Numbered from the stretch's first letter, positions 1-12,029 are shown. The stretch: 64,000 nt of DNA from Malachius bipustulatus (GCA_910589415.1 OU342630.1:76318186-76382185); one strand, 5' to 3'. Notes: a model not told the origin generated them from the sequence alone. Numbers and translations: made by a program.

Positions 1-641
1 AGGGCACAGTAGTCTCCTGCTATAACATTGTGTACATATAATTATTTTGTAATTATATTATAATGAGATGTTATATATCTCATTATTTACTACCAAAAAT
101 ATGTACATTTTACACGAAAATTTACCTTCTTCATAGGAACAATACTTTACAAAACTTTTCGCTTTAGAAGCGAAAGCCATTACCATTGTGTATATACAGG
201 CTGTCCCGTAAGTATCTAATGGTCCGTGGTGAAATGGGAGATTCTTGGTTTTAAAATATTACGATCTGACACTACTTGCTCTAACAAAATTTTGATAATG
301 AAAAAGATACAGGGTGGAAAAGTTGAGATTTAAAAATTTTCTTTTCAAAATATCTCGAAAAATTGTAAAGGTACGAACGTGAAAACTAGGGGATAGATGT
401 TTTACGACATGAGAAATCATAATTTGATATTCGTGTCAATGTATTTTATAGAGGGCGCCACTTAGATCATGTTGACGACGTAAATGAACAAATAACTTTT
501 TTATCCTTCAGGCTATCGCGCATTTTATTGTGAAATATTAAAACTACATCATTCTTGAGAAAAAAAGATATACTGATTGTCAGTGTCAAAAGTTAGTGGT
601 TTTCGAGATAATTGACAGTTAATAATTTTCTCTACTATGTA

Positions 642-2534
642 CAGGGTGGGCAAATTTGGATGTTTCTATAGGAGATCTCGGTAACTATAAGAGCTATGGA
701 AAAATGGATGGCACATCGCTTTTTTTGAGAGGAACTCAATGGTGAAAACCGGAACCCGCTATCTTCTTTTGTTTTGGAGCTATAATGAAAATACGATTTT
801 TCACGATATCGATAAATGTCGATATCTTTCTTGGTTTTCAAGTTAGAGAAAAGATTTTTGCACATTCTTCAGGTACTTTTTTGAGTAGAATGGAATGTTC
901 TCAACAGATTTTGAATATCTTTTCTCATTTTTCGGTTATAACATAAAGTTGTATTTTTTTAAATAGAAGTCATAGTGGGCCATGAACTAATTAAATAGAG
1001 TATTTTTTTCTCTTTGCAACGATATATAACATGTGTGTTAAAAATTTGTGAAAAGTTACATTTTTCAAAATAAGCTTAATTTATCATGGTACCTTAGAAA
1101 TTCGTTTAAACTATTTACCTAGTAGGCGTGAATGACATTTAGAAAATTGTGGGACAATTCCAGTCAAAGCCAGTTTACGCAGTTTTTGAGTTAGAAAGTG
1201 CTCGTTTCACTTGCAAAATCACAAATTTGGTTTATGAAAACTAGGAAAAGTATGATATTGTAGCGGCTATTGGCATGCGCCTGACAAATGATTATGACGT
1301 TTAACTTCAGTGTGTAAGAAGAGGAGTGAAGGAGAAGGAAGAGAATTAATGAAATGTCAAGTTTCTCATTATTGATTTGACATTAAGACATTCAGATTGT
1401 ACCAAGTTAAGAAGTTGTAATATCTACATAATAATTATTACTTTGTTCATGTTTCCTAAGTAAATAAATTAATAAATCATAAACATTAACACATCCAAGT
1501 GTTAAAATATGTTAGAATGCTTTATTCAAAGTATGTAACAGCAATTCTGATATTGCATCCGAAACATACTTCAATCGTTATCCAGAGAGTAGACAACCCC
1601 ACAAATCTATTTTTGAGAGGTTGAAGGCCACCACGGTCTCTTGTCACGGCCACGGCCACACCATATTGTTATTTTATTTATTTATTTATTTATTTTATTT
1701 ATTTATAGAGTAAGGTCATCCAACAGATCACAATAATGACCCAATATATGATGACACAACTTAACAAATATTTGTATTTTTAACAAATTAACTTTATATT
1801 TATTTGTTGACATTGATTTGTTGATTTGTCTCTCTTTCTGAATATCAGATGATATAAATATCAGAATTGTAACTATTTTGCATAAAGCAATCTAACATAA
1901 CATATAAAAAGTTTCATTGGTCAACAGCTAAATTTTACTTTTTTCAAAGCGGAACAATCACTTTCTAACTCAAAAATGTAAGAGAACTGACTTTGACAGG
2001 CGTCTTCATATACTATTCTAAATGACATTCACGCCCACTAGGTGACTAGTCAAAATAAAAATAAAAAAGTCTCAGGTAGCTAGATAAATTCAATTTATTT
2101 TGAAAAATGTAACTTTTCATAAATTTTTAACGCACATGTTATATATCGTTGCAAAGAGAAAAAAATACTCTATTTAATTAGTTCATGGCCCACTATGACT
2201 TCTATTTTAAAAAATACAACTTTATGTTATAACCAAAAAATGAGAAAAGATATTCAAAATCTGTTGAGGGCATTCCATTCTACTCAAAAAAGTGCCTGAA
2301 GAATGTGCAAATATCTTTTCTCTAACTTGAAAACCAAGAAAGATATCGACATTTATCGATATCGTGAAAAATCGTATTTTTCATTATAGCTCGAAAACAA
2401 AAGAAGATAGCGAGTTCTGGTTTTCACCATTGAGTTCCTCTCAAAAAAAGCGATCGAGAATGTGGCATCCATTTTTCCATAGCTCTTATAGTTACCGAGA
2501 TCTCCTATAGAAACATCCAAATTGGCCCACCCTG
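642..2534. mobile_element. Inner palindromic (foldback) DNA element nested in the outer one
   Basis: Left end CAGGGTGGGCAAATTTGGATG is mirrored at the right by CATCCAAATTGGCCCACCCTG, both bordered by TA. The arms run about 642-1210 and 1945-2534 with only scattered mismatches (the ATATATAAC..TTGCAAAGAG segment is a clear pair). The loop of about 730 bp has no recognisable coding sequence and holds a (TTTA)n run. The arms carry shadow open frames on both strands that should not be taken as genes. Non-autonomous; probably mobilised by a Tc1/mariner-type transposase supplied elsewhere (inference). Confidence 0.82.
1671..1706. repeat. (TTTA)n simple repeat
   Basis: About nine near-perfect TTTA/ATTT units inside the loop of the inner foldback element. 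Confidence 0.85.
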
Positions 2535-2583
2535 TACTGTTTAGAATTTTTTGCTTACTGATAGTAGTTGGAAAATAAAAAAA

Positions 2584-2766
2584 ATGACGGTACATAATAA
2601 TTTTTCAAATTCAGATAAGAGAGATATGATTTCTATTTACTGCAAACAAAACTTCAATGGGCAAGCTGCGAAACGAGAATACCTGCCACGATATCCAAAC
2701 AGACTGAAACCTGATAATCGACTATTTCAGAATCTGTATAGGAATTTAGGTGAATATGGTTCATTT
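2584..2766 (+). pseudogene. DUF4817-type helix-turn-helix fragment of a mariner-like transposase
   Basis: An open frame starting at the ATG at 2584 contains FSNSDKRDMISIYCKQN, then AAKREYLPRYPNR and RLFQNLYRNLGEYGSF. This order (an 'Y..nGnA..A.reY..ryPnR..P....F..vy..lr..Gsf' pattern) is that of the DUF4817 domain at the N-terminus of insect mariner-related transposases. The frame then drifts into unrelated sequence and stops near 2896. No DDE catalytic part follows. It lies in the right interior of the outer element, between the inner insertion and the right arm, which fits it being the residue of that element's own transposase. Confidence 0.72.
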
Positions 2767-4224
2767 GTTTGCTTTTTAATATGTCAAAGTGAAAAATGTT
2801 TAATTGCCAAAATGCTGGTTATTATCTCAACCTACTGCATTAAGATTTCTGATAATAAAAAAAAAATAGAAATAATGCAGGAGATTATTAAAACGTGATT
2901 ATCTCGAAAACCACTAACTTTTGAGAGTGACAATCGGTATACCTTTTTTTCTCATCAATAATGATGTAGTTTTAATATTTCACAATAAAATGCGCGATAT
3001 CCTGAAGGATAAAAAAGTTATGTGTTCATTTACGTCGTCAACATGACCTAAGTGGCGCCCTCTTATAAAATACATCGACACGGATATCAAATTATGATTT
3101 CTCATACCGTAAAACATTTATCCCCAAGTTTTCACGTTCGTACCTGTACAATTTTTCGAGATATTTTGAAAAGAAAATTTTTAAATCTCAACTTTGCCAC
3201 CCTGTATCTTTTTTATTATCAAGATTTTGTTAGAGCAAGTAGTGTCAGATCGTAATATTTTTAAACCAACGGACCATTACTTACGGGACACCCTGTATGT
3301 AAACACTGAAAATATAATTTGGTTATCTTTCATCATCTTTCCAGTTGATAAGTTTTTTTACAAATTGGTTGCAGGAAATTTTCCGGTTAGCTATTATCGA
3401 CATTTTGAAGAATAATATTCCCTTCAATTCCTACCTAATGACAATTCCCTAGAATAGTCATTATACCATTATACAGGGTTGCTCATTAGAGCGTCAAAGT
3501 AGTTTTTATACTAGAATTCTAAATAATAACAAAAAAACTCACATGCCTCTCCACCAAGTACCATTTGCCCTACTTTTTAAAAATATTTTTGTAATAGGTA
3601 TACAAGGTGGTCCTTTTATAAAATCACAACATCAAACTTTCTTATTTCAAATACGAGGGTACATTTTTTTACAAGTTTGGGATTGAGATCTAATTTCTGA
3701 GTAAAATGACATAATGTTGCCTTCACAAACTCTCCCGGTTTATGCGCTATATCAATTTTTTTGAAAAAAAAAATTCAAATGTATAGCCGTCCAGAAAACT
3801 AATAAAATCAATTTCTTTTTTCATTATTAAAAATTATCGCATCATGCGCCAACAAGGAGAGTCAGGAGACACATGAAGGTGTTTAAATATCTATTGGGAA
3901 GTTTAATTTTTTATACAGGGTATTCAAAAGCCAGCTACAAACTTTGAAGATTTCGAATCGATTTTTCTTGTTTATTTTAAATACAAAACCCTGTATATTA
4001 TCATGTCATCAATTAGATATTGAAGCGTCCTCCTTCAACCTATTATGTAGGGTTCCCTTATACGTAACTGTCATATAGTTTAGAAGTTAGAGAAATTTCT
4101 TTGGAGAATATTAGAAAATAACTAAACTTGATAATCAACAACAAACAAAAACATCAAAATACCGTCAACATAATCCTACATTACCTTACACATTAAAAAA
4201 ATTTATAATAAATGTTCAAACTGT

Positions 4225-4620
4225 CCACCATTCTGCTCAACACACTTTTAAGTTCTTCTTCAAAATGCCCTTCTCACTTCCATTACGTCTCAATTGTAAC
4301 CCCATTAAACGATTCTTGTATTTTCCATGTCGAGTCTTTTGGAGTAGCAGGTGTCTGATAGACAATATCGTCAACACGTCCCAAAAAAAAAAGAAATTCA
4401 TTTTAGTTTGGACTGGTGATCTAGCTGGTGAGGTTATGATGTGGCTCCCCCTGCCTATTCCATCTATTTTCATACTTTTGGCTTAAAAAAGTTCTCCCGG
4501 CAAGAGAATAATAATAGACAGGAGCACCATTGTGTTGAAACCGCAGGTTTTCTAGAAAATCTTGTGGGACATTTTACGGTAATAATATCTTCTAGAAAAT
4601 TTGGGTGCTGGCACACCGTT
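4225..4620 (-). pseudogene. Mariner-like transposase C-terminal fragment (minus copy)
   Basis: Read on the minus strand, with frame changes, this gives segments related to the second catalytic block (QHNGAP-like) and then GRGSH..SPARSPVQTKMNFFFFWDVL. In DUF4817/mariner-type transposases the last block is normally WPxRSPDLTPLDFFLWG. Here the third catalytic aspartate position reads N and the block is shifted by frame breaks, so the enzyme is dead. It mirrors the plus-strand copy at 5765-6115. Confidence 0.65.
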
Positions 4621-5764
4621 GACATGACCATCGAAAAAATGTGGCCTTATCAACATATGATTTCCTTCCAACTCCAACAATGCCGTCCTATACGTTTATA
4701 CTGACGATTGACATTGGTTGTCCACTGATCTAATAATTCCTGAAATTTCAGTAGCATATGATAGAGATTACGTCGGTTGGGGCTATAATTTTCTCTAAGA
4801 GTTGATTTTTCAATGAATATAGTATAGTTAGAGATATGATAAAGTTTTAGAGACATATAGAGATAACCACCCAAGTTGTGGAACAACTGCCTTTACTTGA
4901 ACTGTCTATACCCATAGGATGATACCGCCTCTTCTTCAGATGTTATTTAGATTATTCAGTTACCATCGACTACCACTGACACCCAGAATCAAATCAAAAA
5001 TGTTTTATTTTTTGTTAATGTGATTTTTTTTTAAGTAAAAAAACATTACATGCCATCCTTGTGAAAGATGACTAGTGTATAATGGATATGTGTTATATTA
5101 ATTTTAAAAACAATTAAAAATGATCCAAATAAATCTGTATTTGAATTTTATTTTATTCAACATATCTCACCTTTGAAACCAACATCATATTTATTTCAGT
5201 TAAGAGGATAACATTTTTAGTTCTTGGTTATTATAATCTTGATCGAAAAATATATTTATTTAATCCAAGCATCCAAGAGATTTGATTCAAATAAATATCT
5301 ATTTGGATGCAGTTTTGTCAGCACATAAATCAAACAAATCTATGTTTGAGTGAAAATCAACTACTGTTTGAATTGACAAAATATTCCTTCAACTGAAAAC
5401 TTTGATGATGTTTCATAAGAAGTTTTGTTTATTTCAAGCAACCGAATATTAATTTGTGTTAAAAAATTCCACTTCTTTATTTCAAAGCTGCGACAAATTG
5501 AACTAAGGACACATTGTGTTCAGCAAAACTTTTATTGTGTTGGATATTCAAAGAATTGGGTATTTTGAAGTAAACAAGTCATTCTCTTCGCCGTATAGAA
5601 AGCAATCATTTATTTGAGGCAAGCAAATATTGTTAAATTCAAAGAAATACTTCTCTCTGTGAATCATGTTATTTATAAGGCTACATTTTTTGGTAATAAT
5701 CTCAACCGTGGTCTGCACCTCATTTCCTAGAAGATAGGTATAAGTAGGTAAAAACCTACTGATC

Positions 5765-6115
5765 AAAATGTCCCACAAAATTTTCTAGAAAACCTGTGGT
5801 TTCAACACGATGGTGCTCCTAGCTGTCTATTATTCTCTTCCCGTGAGAACTTTTTTAAACCAAAAGAATGAAAATAGATGGATAGGCAGGGGAACCACAT
5901 CAACCCGACCAGCTAGATCACCAGACCTAACTAAGATGAATTTCTTTTTTGGGGATATGTTGACGATATTGTCTATCAGACGCCTGCTATATACTACTCC
6001 AAAAGACTCGACAATGGGAAATACAAGAAGCGTTTAATAGGGTTACAATTGAGACGTTAATGCTGGAAGTGAGAAGGGCATTTTGAAGAAGACCTCAAAA
6101 GATATGTGTTGAGCA
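5765..6115 (+). pseudogene. Mariner-like transposase C-terminal fragment (plus copy)
   Basis: Contains RWIGRGTTSTRPARSPDLTK followed by MNFFFGDMLTILSIRRLLY, clearly the 'RWIGRGGP..WP.RSPDLTP.DFFLWG.l...vY' end of an insect mariner-like transposase. RSPDLT is intact but the catalytic D of the following DFF is N, as in the minus copy, so the mutation predates the duplication. Upstream, sequence around 5765-5860 matches the QxDGAP block across a frame break. A stop closes the frame at 6035. Confidence 0.72.
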
Positions 6116-6295
6116 GAATGGTGGACAATTTGACCTTTTATTGTAAATTTTTGTAATCTGTAAGGTTAATATAAAATTAATGTTATCTAATCTTTTGATG
6201 TTTTTGTTTGTTGTTGTTTATCAATTTTAGTTATTTTCAAATTTTTTCCAAAGAAATTTCTCTAACTTCTAAACTATGAGAGTTAGGTATAAAAA

Positions 6296-6704
6296 TAATA
6301 ATTATTATAAAACTTCTCAAATTCCTAATACCTGCTGCATTCCCGACCAGTTTTCCTGTCTGCATGCGGGCGACCTTGCAATTTTAAACATCTTCAAAGC
6401 TTTCATGCTTTAGATCGTATACCGGAAGTAACAGGCAACTTTGATATTTCGTACCAGGTTGCTATTTGGAAGGAGAGGATGATCAACTCCGGAGGGTTAC
6501 GAGTTACGTGCAAAAAAAGCCTCTATTGAAGTAAATCGAATGAAGATAATTTTCTACACCCACATAAGGAAAAAATATTCAAACTAGTAAATATAAATTG
6601 CTATACCTACCTACTTATACCTACAGGTTATATAAATTAATTAATAACTGGTATAAAAATTTTGAAGATGGTTTCTTTTTGAAAATTAAGATGAGTCTTT
6701 TATA
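6296..6704. other. Unassigned spacer
   Basis: AT-rich sequence between two elements. The six frames are short. I see no motif, repeat or promoter I can support. Confidence 0.5.
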
Positions 6705-7285
6705 CAGGGTGTACCAGCTCGATTTAGACAACGGTAAGGGCCGTGTAGGTCTCGTCAAGACGAAACGTTTTTTTATTTGAAGTTTTTGGATTTGGACCTT
6801 TGTTGCGGAAAGATGGCCGACTTCCGGTTTTTAGTTTTTTGGGTCCAGTTTCGGCATTTTTAGGTTCTCGCCCAAACTGAAACTAGTTTTTGAAACTCCT
6901 TAGCTTCAGTTACAACTTTCATATTGAAGTCAAGGTTCTATCTCTGTTGGATTCAAAATGGCGACATGCCCAAGACTTTAAATTTTAAGTCTTTGAATCA
7001 ATTCAAATTGAATCAAATTGAAAAATTAAGATTTTGAATCCAACAGAGATAGAACCTTGACTTCAATATGAAAGTTGTAACTGAAGCTAAGGAGTTTCCA
7101 AAACTAGTTTCAGTTTGGGCGAGAACCTAAAAATGCCGAAACTGGAGCCAAAAAACTAAAAACCGGAAGTCGGCCATATTTCCGCAACGAAGGTCCAAAT
7201 CCAAAAACTTCAAATAAAAAAACGTTTCGTCTTGACGAGACCTACACGGCCCTTACCGTTGTCTAAATCGAGCTGGTACACCCTG
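6705..7285. mobile_element. Foldback MITE, ~0.58 kb, near-perfect palindrome
   Basis: Left end CAGGGTGTACCAGCTCGA and right end TCGAGCTGGTACACCCTG are exact complements, next to TA on each side. The arms (about 6705-6960 and 7034-7285) stay more than 90% complementary by eye, leaving a loop of about 70 bp. No coding capacity. The high arm identity suggests a young copy. Confidence 0.9.
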
Positions 7286-9055
7286 TATATAAAACATTAC
7301 CTACATAGGTACCTATTCATTTGGGCACCCCTGTTAAGATATACGACGAATAAGGGATGCCAAAAAGTAGTTTCTCGGTTTTTTACCTTATATAAGTATA
7401 CGTATACCTCTGTACAAAAAAGTTGCCATTTTTTTTTTCATAAATCTTTAATTGTTTGGAAAAACTTAAAGAGACCGCTTTGGCTTATATTAAAGACTAC
7501 CTACCTGAAATAAATTTTATATTGGTAAGGTAGGAATTAGAAAAAAAGTTACGTACAAAACAGGTTTTAGGGGTAGCTCTCAAAACTGTTTACTGAGAGC
7601 CTTTTCGATAGCAGATCATGTGTTTTAATTTTATTTTCTTTGAGTATTAAAAAAATTGTAAAAAAAAACTGTTTTCTTATAAGATGAGCGGCCCCTTGGG
7701 GGGGGGGGGGTGGCGTATCCTAAAAGGGAATGCTCAAATAAATTCTTTTTGACTTTTGAAACCTTAGAAACCTCCTGATTTTTGTGCAGTTATTATTAAT
7801 TTATACTTAGCCCAGCGGTTCGAGGAATGCACCAAAATCTAAAGAATGTTGCGTAGAAATACCTGGCCTATACGCGACCAACGATACAAAAACGTCCAAA
7901 CGTTTACATAATTTTATTTCTTGTGCAAATGTAACCTCAGCACCTGTCACCTAAATGAACAAAATATCAATATACTTAAGTAGGTATCGGTACAGGTATA
8001 CTATATAGGTACCTGCCCATTTTTGGACCTGTTGATTAAATTTATAGCTTTATTAAAGTAATCGCTGCCAACATGTATCAATGGTAGGTATAGGAAAATA
8101 CTTATATAAAATCGATTATTTTTGATTATTGTTCTTAATTTTCATATTAACATGAGTAGGTATAAGATTTTTCATTTTTGCACCTGAAATGTGAACGCGA
8201 GACGAGACTTGCACGCATACACAGCAACAGCAAAAGGATCAGTCTTCGGTAAGCAGGTTAGAAGAGTAATCGACATACATAAGCAGGATAATCGCCTGCC
8301 GACTCCTAACAGTCGCTCCTTCCTGCTCGAGTCCCATATTATGCAGTCTGATCGCATGATCTCTCTCTTAGTAACCAGAAACTCTCAAAATGTGTCGTCC
8401 AACAATCAAGGGGTAGATTTAAAATTGATTCTGGTCCACTTCTTGCTAAAGCTTCTGATCTTCTTATTTATTTTATACGTAGGTATAGGTTATTCAAACC
8501 TACATTATACTTAGATACTTAGATATAGAATTTTATCGACAGCAACTCTAAGTTTAGATATACATGGATGGATAGAAAGTAGGATAAAGCGCACTATAGT
8601 TTTAGAGACACTGGATTCTGTAAATTCTGCAAAGATTACTTCGAAATCTTTGCTCGCAAGCGCACCTCGCGTGCATTAAATTACTATTATATAGGTACCT
8701 ATTGTATTATTAAGCTATTTTATTACCATCAGTGTTATCCTGATCATCCCTATAATATAGAATAAAGATCGTTCTCACCTGGATGCATGGGAATGAATAT
8801 GTTTATTGGTATTCCTATACTTTTTTACTAAATTACTCATTTTTCAGTTTAGTTTATCCTTTAATAATTAGTGGATAAAATTATTATTGTGTTAGGTATA
8901 TTTATAAGCAATTTTATATTATAAATTTCTTGGTATAAATAACACCATAACAACGCCAGGGTTGTCTTTTAAATAATTTATTATAACAGACAAAAGCGGC
9001 AGTTTTACATCTATTATTTCACCTTTACCTGAACATTAGCTATACAATTAGTTAT
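7286..9055. other. Unassigned AT-rich spacer with a G run
   Basis: Holds a G homopolymer of about a dozen bases near 7700 followed by TGGCGT, several TAGGTA/TACCTA words (7295-7315, 7980-8020, 8690), and an unremarkable 107-codon frame at 8191 with no recognisable domain. No gene supported. Confidence 0.5.
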
Positions 9056-9059
9056 TTAT

Positions 9060-9168
9060 GCAACAAGTGCATAAAGTGGTACTTTTTTTCACGACTGGGA
9101 AGTTTGACCGCATGAGCCGCAGGCGAATGCGGCAATCCCAGAAGTGAAAAAAAGACACTTTATGCATA
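9060..9168. repeat. Imperfect hairpin with AGCCGCAGGCGAATGC loop
   Basis: TGCATAAAGTGGTACTTTTT on the left pairs with AAAAAGACACTTTATGCA on the right. An inner stem (CTGGGA..CCGCAT / ATGCGG..TCCCAG) surrounds GAGCCGCAGGCGA. This looks like the end structure of a small non-autonomous element. A related loop occurs at 27050-27131. Confidence 0.7.
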
Positions 9169-9384
9169 TGTTGCATACAAAATTTTATCTACGAGTGACT
9201 TGAACTAGAACGAATATAAAATTAAAAAAAAAACTTTCCAATGCATTCATATTTACTTATGTAGGTAAGTGTTTCTTTGTTAACGCTTTTTTCATCACGT
9301 CAGTTCATAAAGGTGACATATATTGCTTAATATACACTTCTTTAGATTTTTGAGGTAGGTACCTAGGTACCTAACAGATTTTGT

Positions 9385-9537
9385 GCAGCCATATTTGATT
9401 GAATAATAATTTCTTCTAGTGCGAAAGATATTTCATTTATGATTAAATGTAAACATAAAATATTAAAATATATAAATTATATAGCCACATTTGATTGAAA
9501 AATAATTTCTTCTGGGGTAGAAGATATTTCATTCATT
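9385..9537. repeat. Two-copy direct repeat, ~96 bp period
   Basis: AGCCATATTTGATTGAATAA..TTTCTTCT..GAAGATATTTCATT at 9387 recurs at 9483 with a few substitutions. Tandem duplication inside the 9178-9869 segment. Confidence 0.8.
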
Positions 9538-9663
9538 GAATCATCTACAATGGTATCCATTTCAGGTAACTAAACGACGCAAAACACAAAATATTAATTG
9601 TACATAGATCTGGCGCTGGCGTTCTGCTAATAAACTGCGGTGGTTCAGTGTCTCGTGTTGGAT

Positions 9664-9686
9664 CGCTCCGCTCCGCTCCGCTCCGC
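9664..9686. repeat. (GCTCC)n microsatellite
   Basis: Four and a half units of GCTCC, GC-rich in an AT-rich setting. Confidence 0.85.
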
Positions 9687-9869
9687 ACTAGAACTTGTCG
9701 GCGAGCGTGCAGCAACGTAACGTGTCAGATTTAGCGTTAAATAATGAACCGCTACGGCACTTTATTACACCCAAACTACTTTATTTAACTCTTCAATATA
9801 ATCATTACATTTTATGAACTAAGAAACGTCTAAAAAAGTGCATTTTATGAATCACTCGTAGATAAAATT

Positions 9870-10844
9870 AATTATTGTATTATGTGATCCCTCTCATAGT
9901 AATGCCCCTCATAACTTTTGATTGATTCACACACGATTTTCACAAACCGATTTTTTCGATTTTGGTAGATATAATTTGCCGTATGTACTTATAGGTACAT
10001 TTTGCACGAAATTCTGTCTTCAAATTTTCCACAACCTATAAATGGTGCATGTAGGATCAGATACGCAGAGGTAAATCTGTCAGATCTGGCAGCAGAATTT
10101 GACGGAAAACGCACGAACACACAGTAGTATAATACATCAGGGTGATTTATAATATGTGCGCAGGATTTCAGAGGATGTGATAGCTCGTTCAAAAATATGA
10201 AAAAAAGTTTCTATTAGGTAACACGGGTCCGCAAACCCACCATTTTCGAGATCTACAGGGAGGGTTCAAGAAAAAATTTTTTTCGCAGTTTTTTGACGAT
10301 TTCTCATCAGGAACGCTTTCAGATATAAAGCGGAATATTTGTACACATAATATTATATTACCTGTCATTAATATTTTTTACTTTTTGAGTTCTGCATTAA
10401 ATTTATTTCATACGGCAGTGGCGGAGATTTTGAGGTTGCTTGAAATTCTTTTGCCCCTAATTCCTACGACATTGAATACAGCTTCTGCTCTATTTTACCT
10501 AAGCCTCAATAATAAGAATTTTTCGATGCTAAGTTATAATACCCATAATAATTATAGTCTCAGACTGGCCAAACGCGACCTGCGCATGCAGGAATTTTCA
10601 TAGGGCACGCAACAGCCATTTCTCTAACTTTGTGGTGGTTTTTCACGCTAATGCGAGGGGTGTAATTGGACTTAGGTATACTTAATTCTAATTTCTAGGA
10701 TTCTACAGTCCCGTTACTATAGGAAGGCGAATAAGTTCTTATACTAAGCAGAAAGAATGGTTATACCGTCTGCGATAAATATTTGCCGTCCAATAATAAT
10801 AATGTTATGATAAGAGTATCTCCGCCGTTTATCGAACATGTAAA
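9870..10844. other. Unassigned spacer
   Basis: No domain-bearing frame on either strand. A 72-codon plus-strand frame at 10385 has no recognisable product. Nothing further supported. Confidence 0.5.
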
Positions 10845-10920
10845 TACTGAGTGGCGATGAACAAAGCTCGCAAGATACGCAGTTCACGCCTAGTCTTCGC
10901 CTTCTTATAAAAATTGGACA
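10845..10920 (+). repeat. Direct repeat copy A flanking a MITE
   Basis: Contains ACTGAGTGGCGATGAACAAA..GATACGCAGTTC and ends CTTCGCCTTCTTATAAAAATTGGACA. Copy B at 11692-11762 has the same words in the same orientation. The two bracket the element at 10942-11579. Confidence 0.8.
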
Positions 10921-10941
10921 ATAAGTAGACAAGTATGTATA

Positions 10942-11579
10942 CCGGGTGTTCCAACACTAGTGTCCACCCCCTAAATCGAGCTTAATTTTAAAGATAAAAA
11001 ATTGAAACTTTGAGGATTTGTGTACTTGATACAGGACCACGGAATGGCATAATTAGTTTCATTAAAAAACATTTTTAATATCTTTTTAATAATCACCTTT
11101 TTCATGAGTCCATACTACGACACTGTCCAGTGCAGGTTCGGTGTGCCGGCTAGCCCAGCAAGAGCCGTCCTTCTATTTATTTGGGCCTTATTTACTTTGT
11201 CATAAAACTTATTGCACCTACCGTTTTCAGATTATATTGATTATATTGTTCAGATTATATTGTCTACCTGTCATTGCTATATAATTATATTTTATTTAAT
11301 TAAAGCCTTATAATTAGTTTTTTCACATTTCTTTCAAGCGATATTGATTTTATTAATCGATTTCTACGTATGTATTGAAAAAAAATCAATTTTTTTTTCG
11401 ACAATTTACCACCATCTTACAGTTTTTTATCGCTGGCGCCCGAACTAAATTTTTTTTAATGAAATTGATTATGCCATTCCGTGGTCCTATATCAAGTACA
11501 CAAATCCTCAAAGTTTTAATTTTTTATCTTTAAAATTGAGCTCGATTTAGGGGGTGGACACAAGTGTTGGGACACCCGG
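10942..11579. mobile_element. TIR element with CCGGGTGTTCC ends
   Basis: Left end CCGGGTGTTCCAACACTAGTG and right end CAAGTGTTGGGACACCCGG are complementary, with TA outside each. Arms of about 130 bp extend to the GGACCACGGAATGGCATAAT word and its partner at 11473. The centre contains GTGCCGGCTAGCCCAGCAAG and poly-T/A tracts. No open frame. TA target fits the Tc1/mariner group. Confidence 0.88.
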
Positions 11580-11691
11580 TACATAAAATCCAAAAGGCGC
11601 AAGTTATCTTATTGCGCAGAAAGGTCGGCTATACTAATTGTTAGCGCCTTTCGAGTGCATAATCATTTAACGTCCTATAATCAGCAATATT

Positions 11692-11762
11692 GAATGCCTA
11701 GTGGCGGTGAACAAAACTGGCAAGATGCGCAGTTCTCTTCGCCTTCTTATAAAAATTGGACA
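11692..11762 (+). repeat. Direct repeat copy B flanking a MITE
   Basis: Second copy of the 10845-10920 sequence (CCTAGTGGCGGTGAACAAAA..CTTCGCCTTCTTATAAAAATTGGACA), about 80% identical by eye. It lies beyond the MITE by about 110 bp, so it is a segmental duplication rather than a target-site duplication. Confidence 0.8.
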
Positions 11763-12029
11763 GTGGGTATATTTGTAATACAATACCTATTAAACAAGCT
11801 TAAGAAAGGAAAAAAAAACTTCTAGGTACCTATATTAGGCTGCTTAATACTTTGTTGTTTCAAAATGTATGCGCCGCTTATAATTAGAATGAAATATTAG
11901 CAGACATTTCTTTGTCTTCTGAAAATCACAATTTTGTCCGCTTGAATGAAAAATGGTCGGTAGAGGGAAAATTAATTCTGCATCATGATGAGACATGCAT
12001 TTATAAAGTTTTCATAATTTCGCGGTGAA
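11763..12029. other. Unassigned spacer
   Basis: AT-rich, with one TAGGTACCTA word near 11824. No gene or repeat supported. Confidence 0.5.

Larger units (their letters stand above)
197..3295. mobile_element. Outer long-inverted-repeat DNA element, interrupted by a second element
   Basis: The two ends are inverted copies: CAGGCTGTCCCGTAAG at the left and its near complement ending CGGGACACCCTG at the right, each next to TA. The arms match over roughly 197-615 and 2890-3295, for example the ATTTACGTCGTCAACATGA segment near 3030 and its partner near 465. TA target and CAGGG-like ends fit the Tc1/mariner superfamily. The right interior keeps a DUF4817-type transposase N-terminus. The left interior is almost gone, so the copy is defective. 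A second palindromic element sits inside it (642-2534). Confidence 0.8.
3474..6295. mobile_element. Decayed mariner-like element in head-to-head (palindromic) arrangement
   Basis: Inverted arms at about 4057-4575 and 5765-6290 match closely. Both begin in the ACTTCTAAACTAT / ATAGTTTAGAAGTTAGAG words and carry the same transposase C-terminus in opposite orientation. The stretch 3474-4056 (starting TATACAGGGTTGCTC) has no counterpart on the right, so one end has been lost. The 4575-5765 centre is AT-rich and only partly related to transposase. This looks like two copies joined tail to tail, or an inversion of one arm. Confidence 0.65.
9178..9869. repeat. Inverted repeat pair around a 0.65 kb segment
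   Basis: AATTTTATCTACGAGTGA at 9179 is mirrored by TCACTCGTAGATAAAATT at 9852-9869. Together with the adjacent hairpin this may mark the ends of one element of about 0.8 kb. The interior holds a short direct repeat and a CTCCG microsatellite but no coding sequence. Confidence 0.55.

Noticed and set aside
635..865. 76-codon minus-strand frame
   Set aside because: Lies in the arm of a palindromic element; its mirror appears at 2353-2595. Non-coding repeat.
8191..8514. 107-codon plus-strand frame
   Set aside because: No domain, AT-rich low-complexity C-terminal half, overlapping frame on the other strand.
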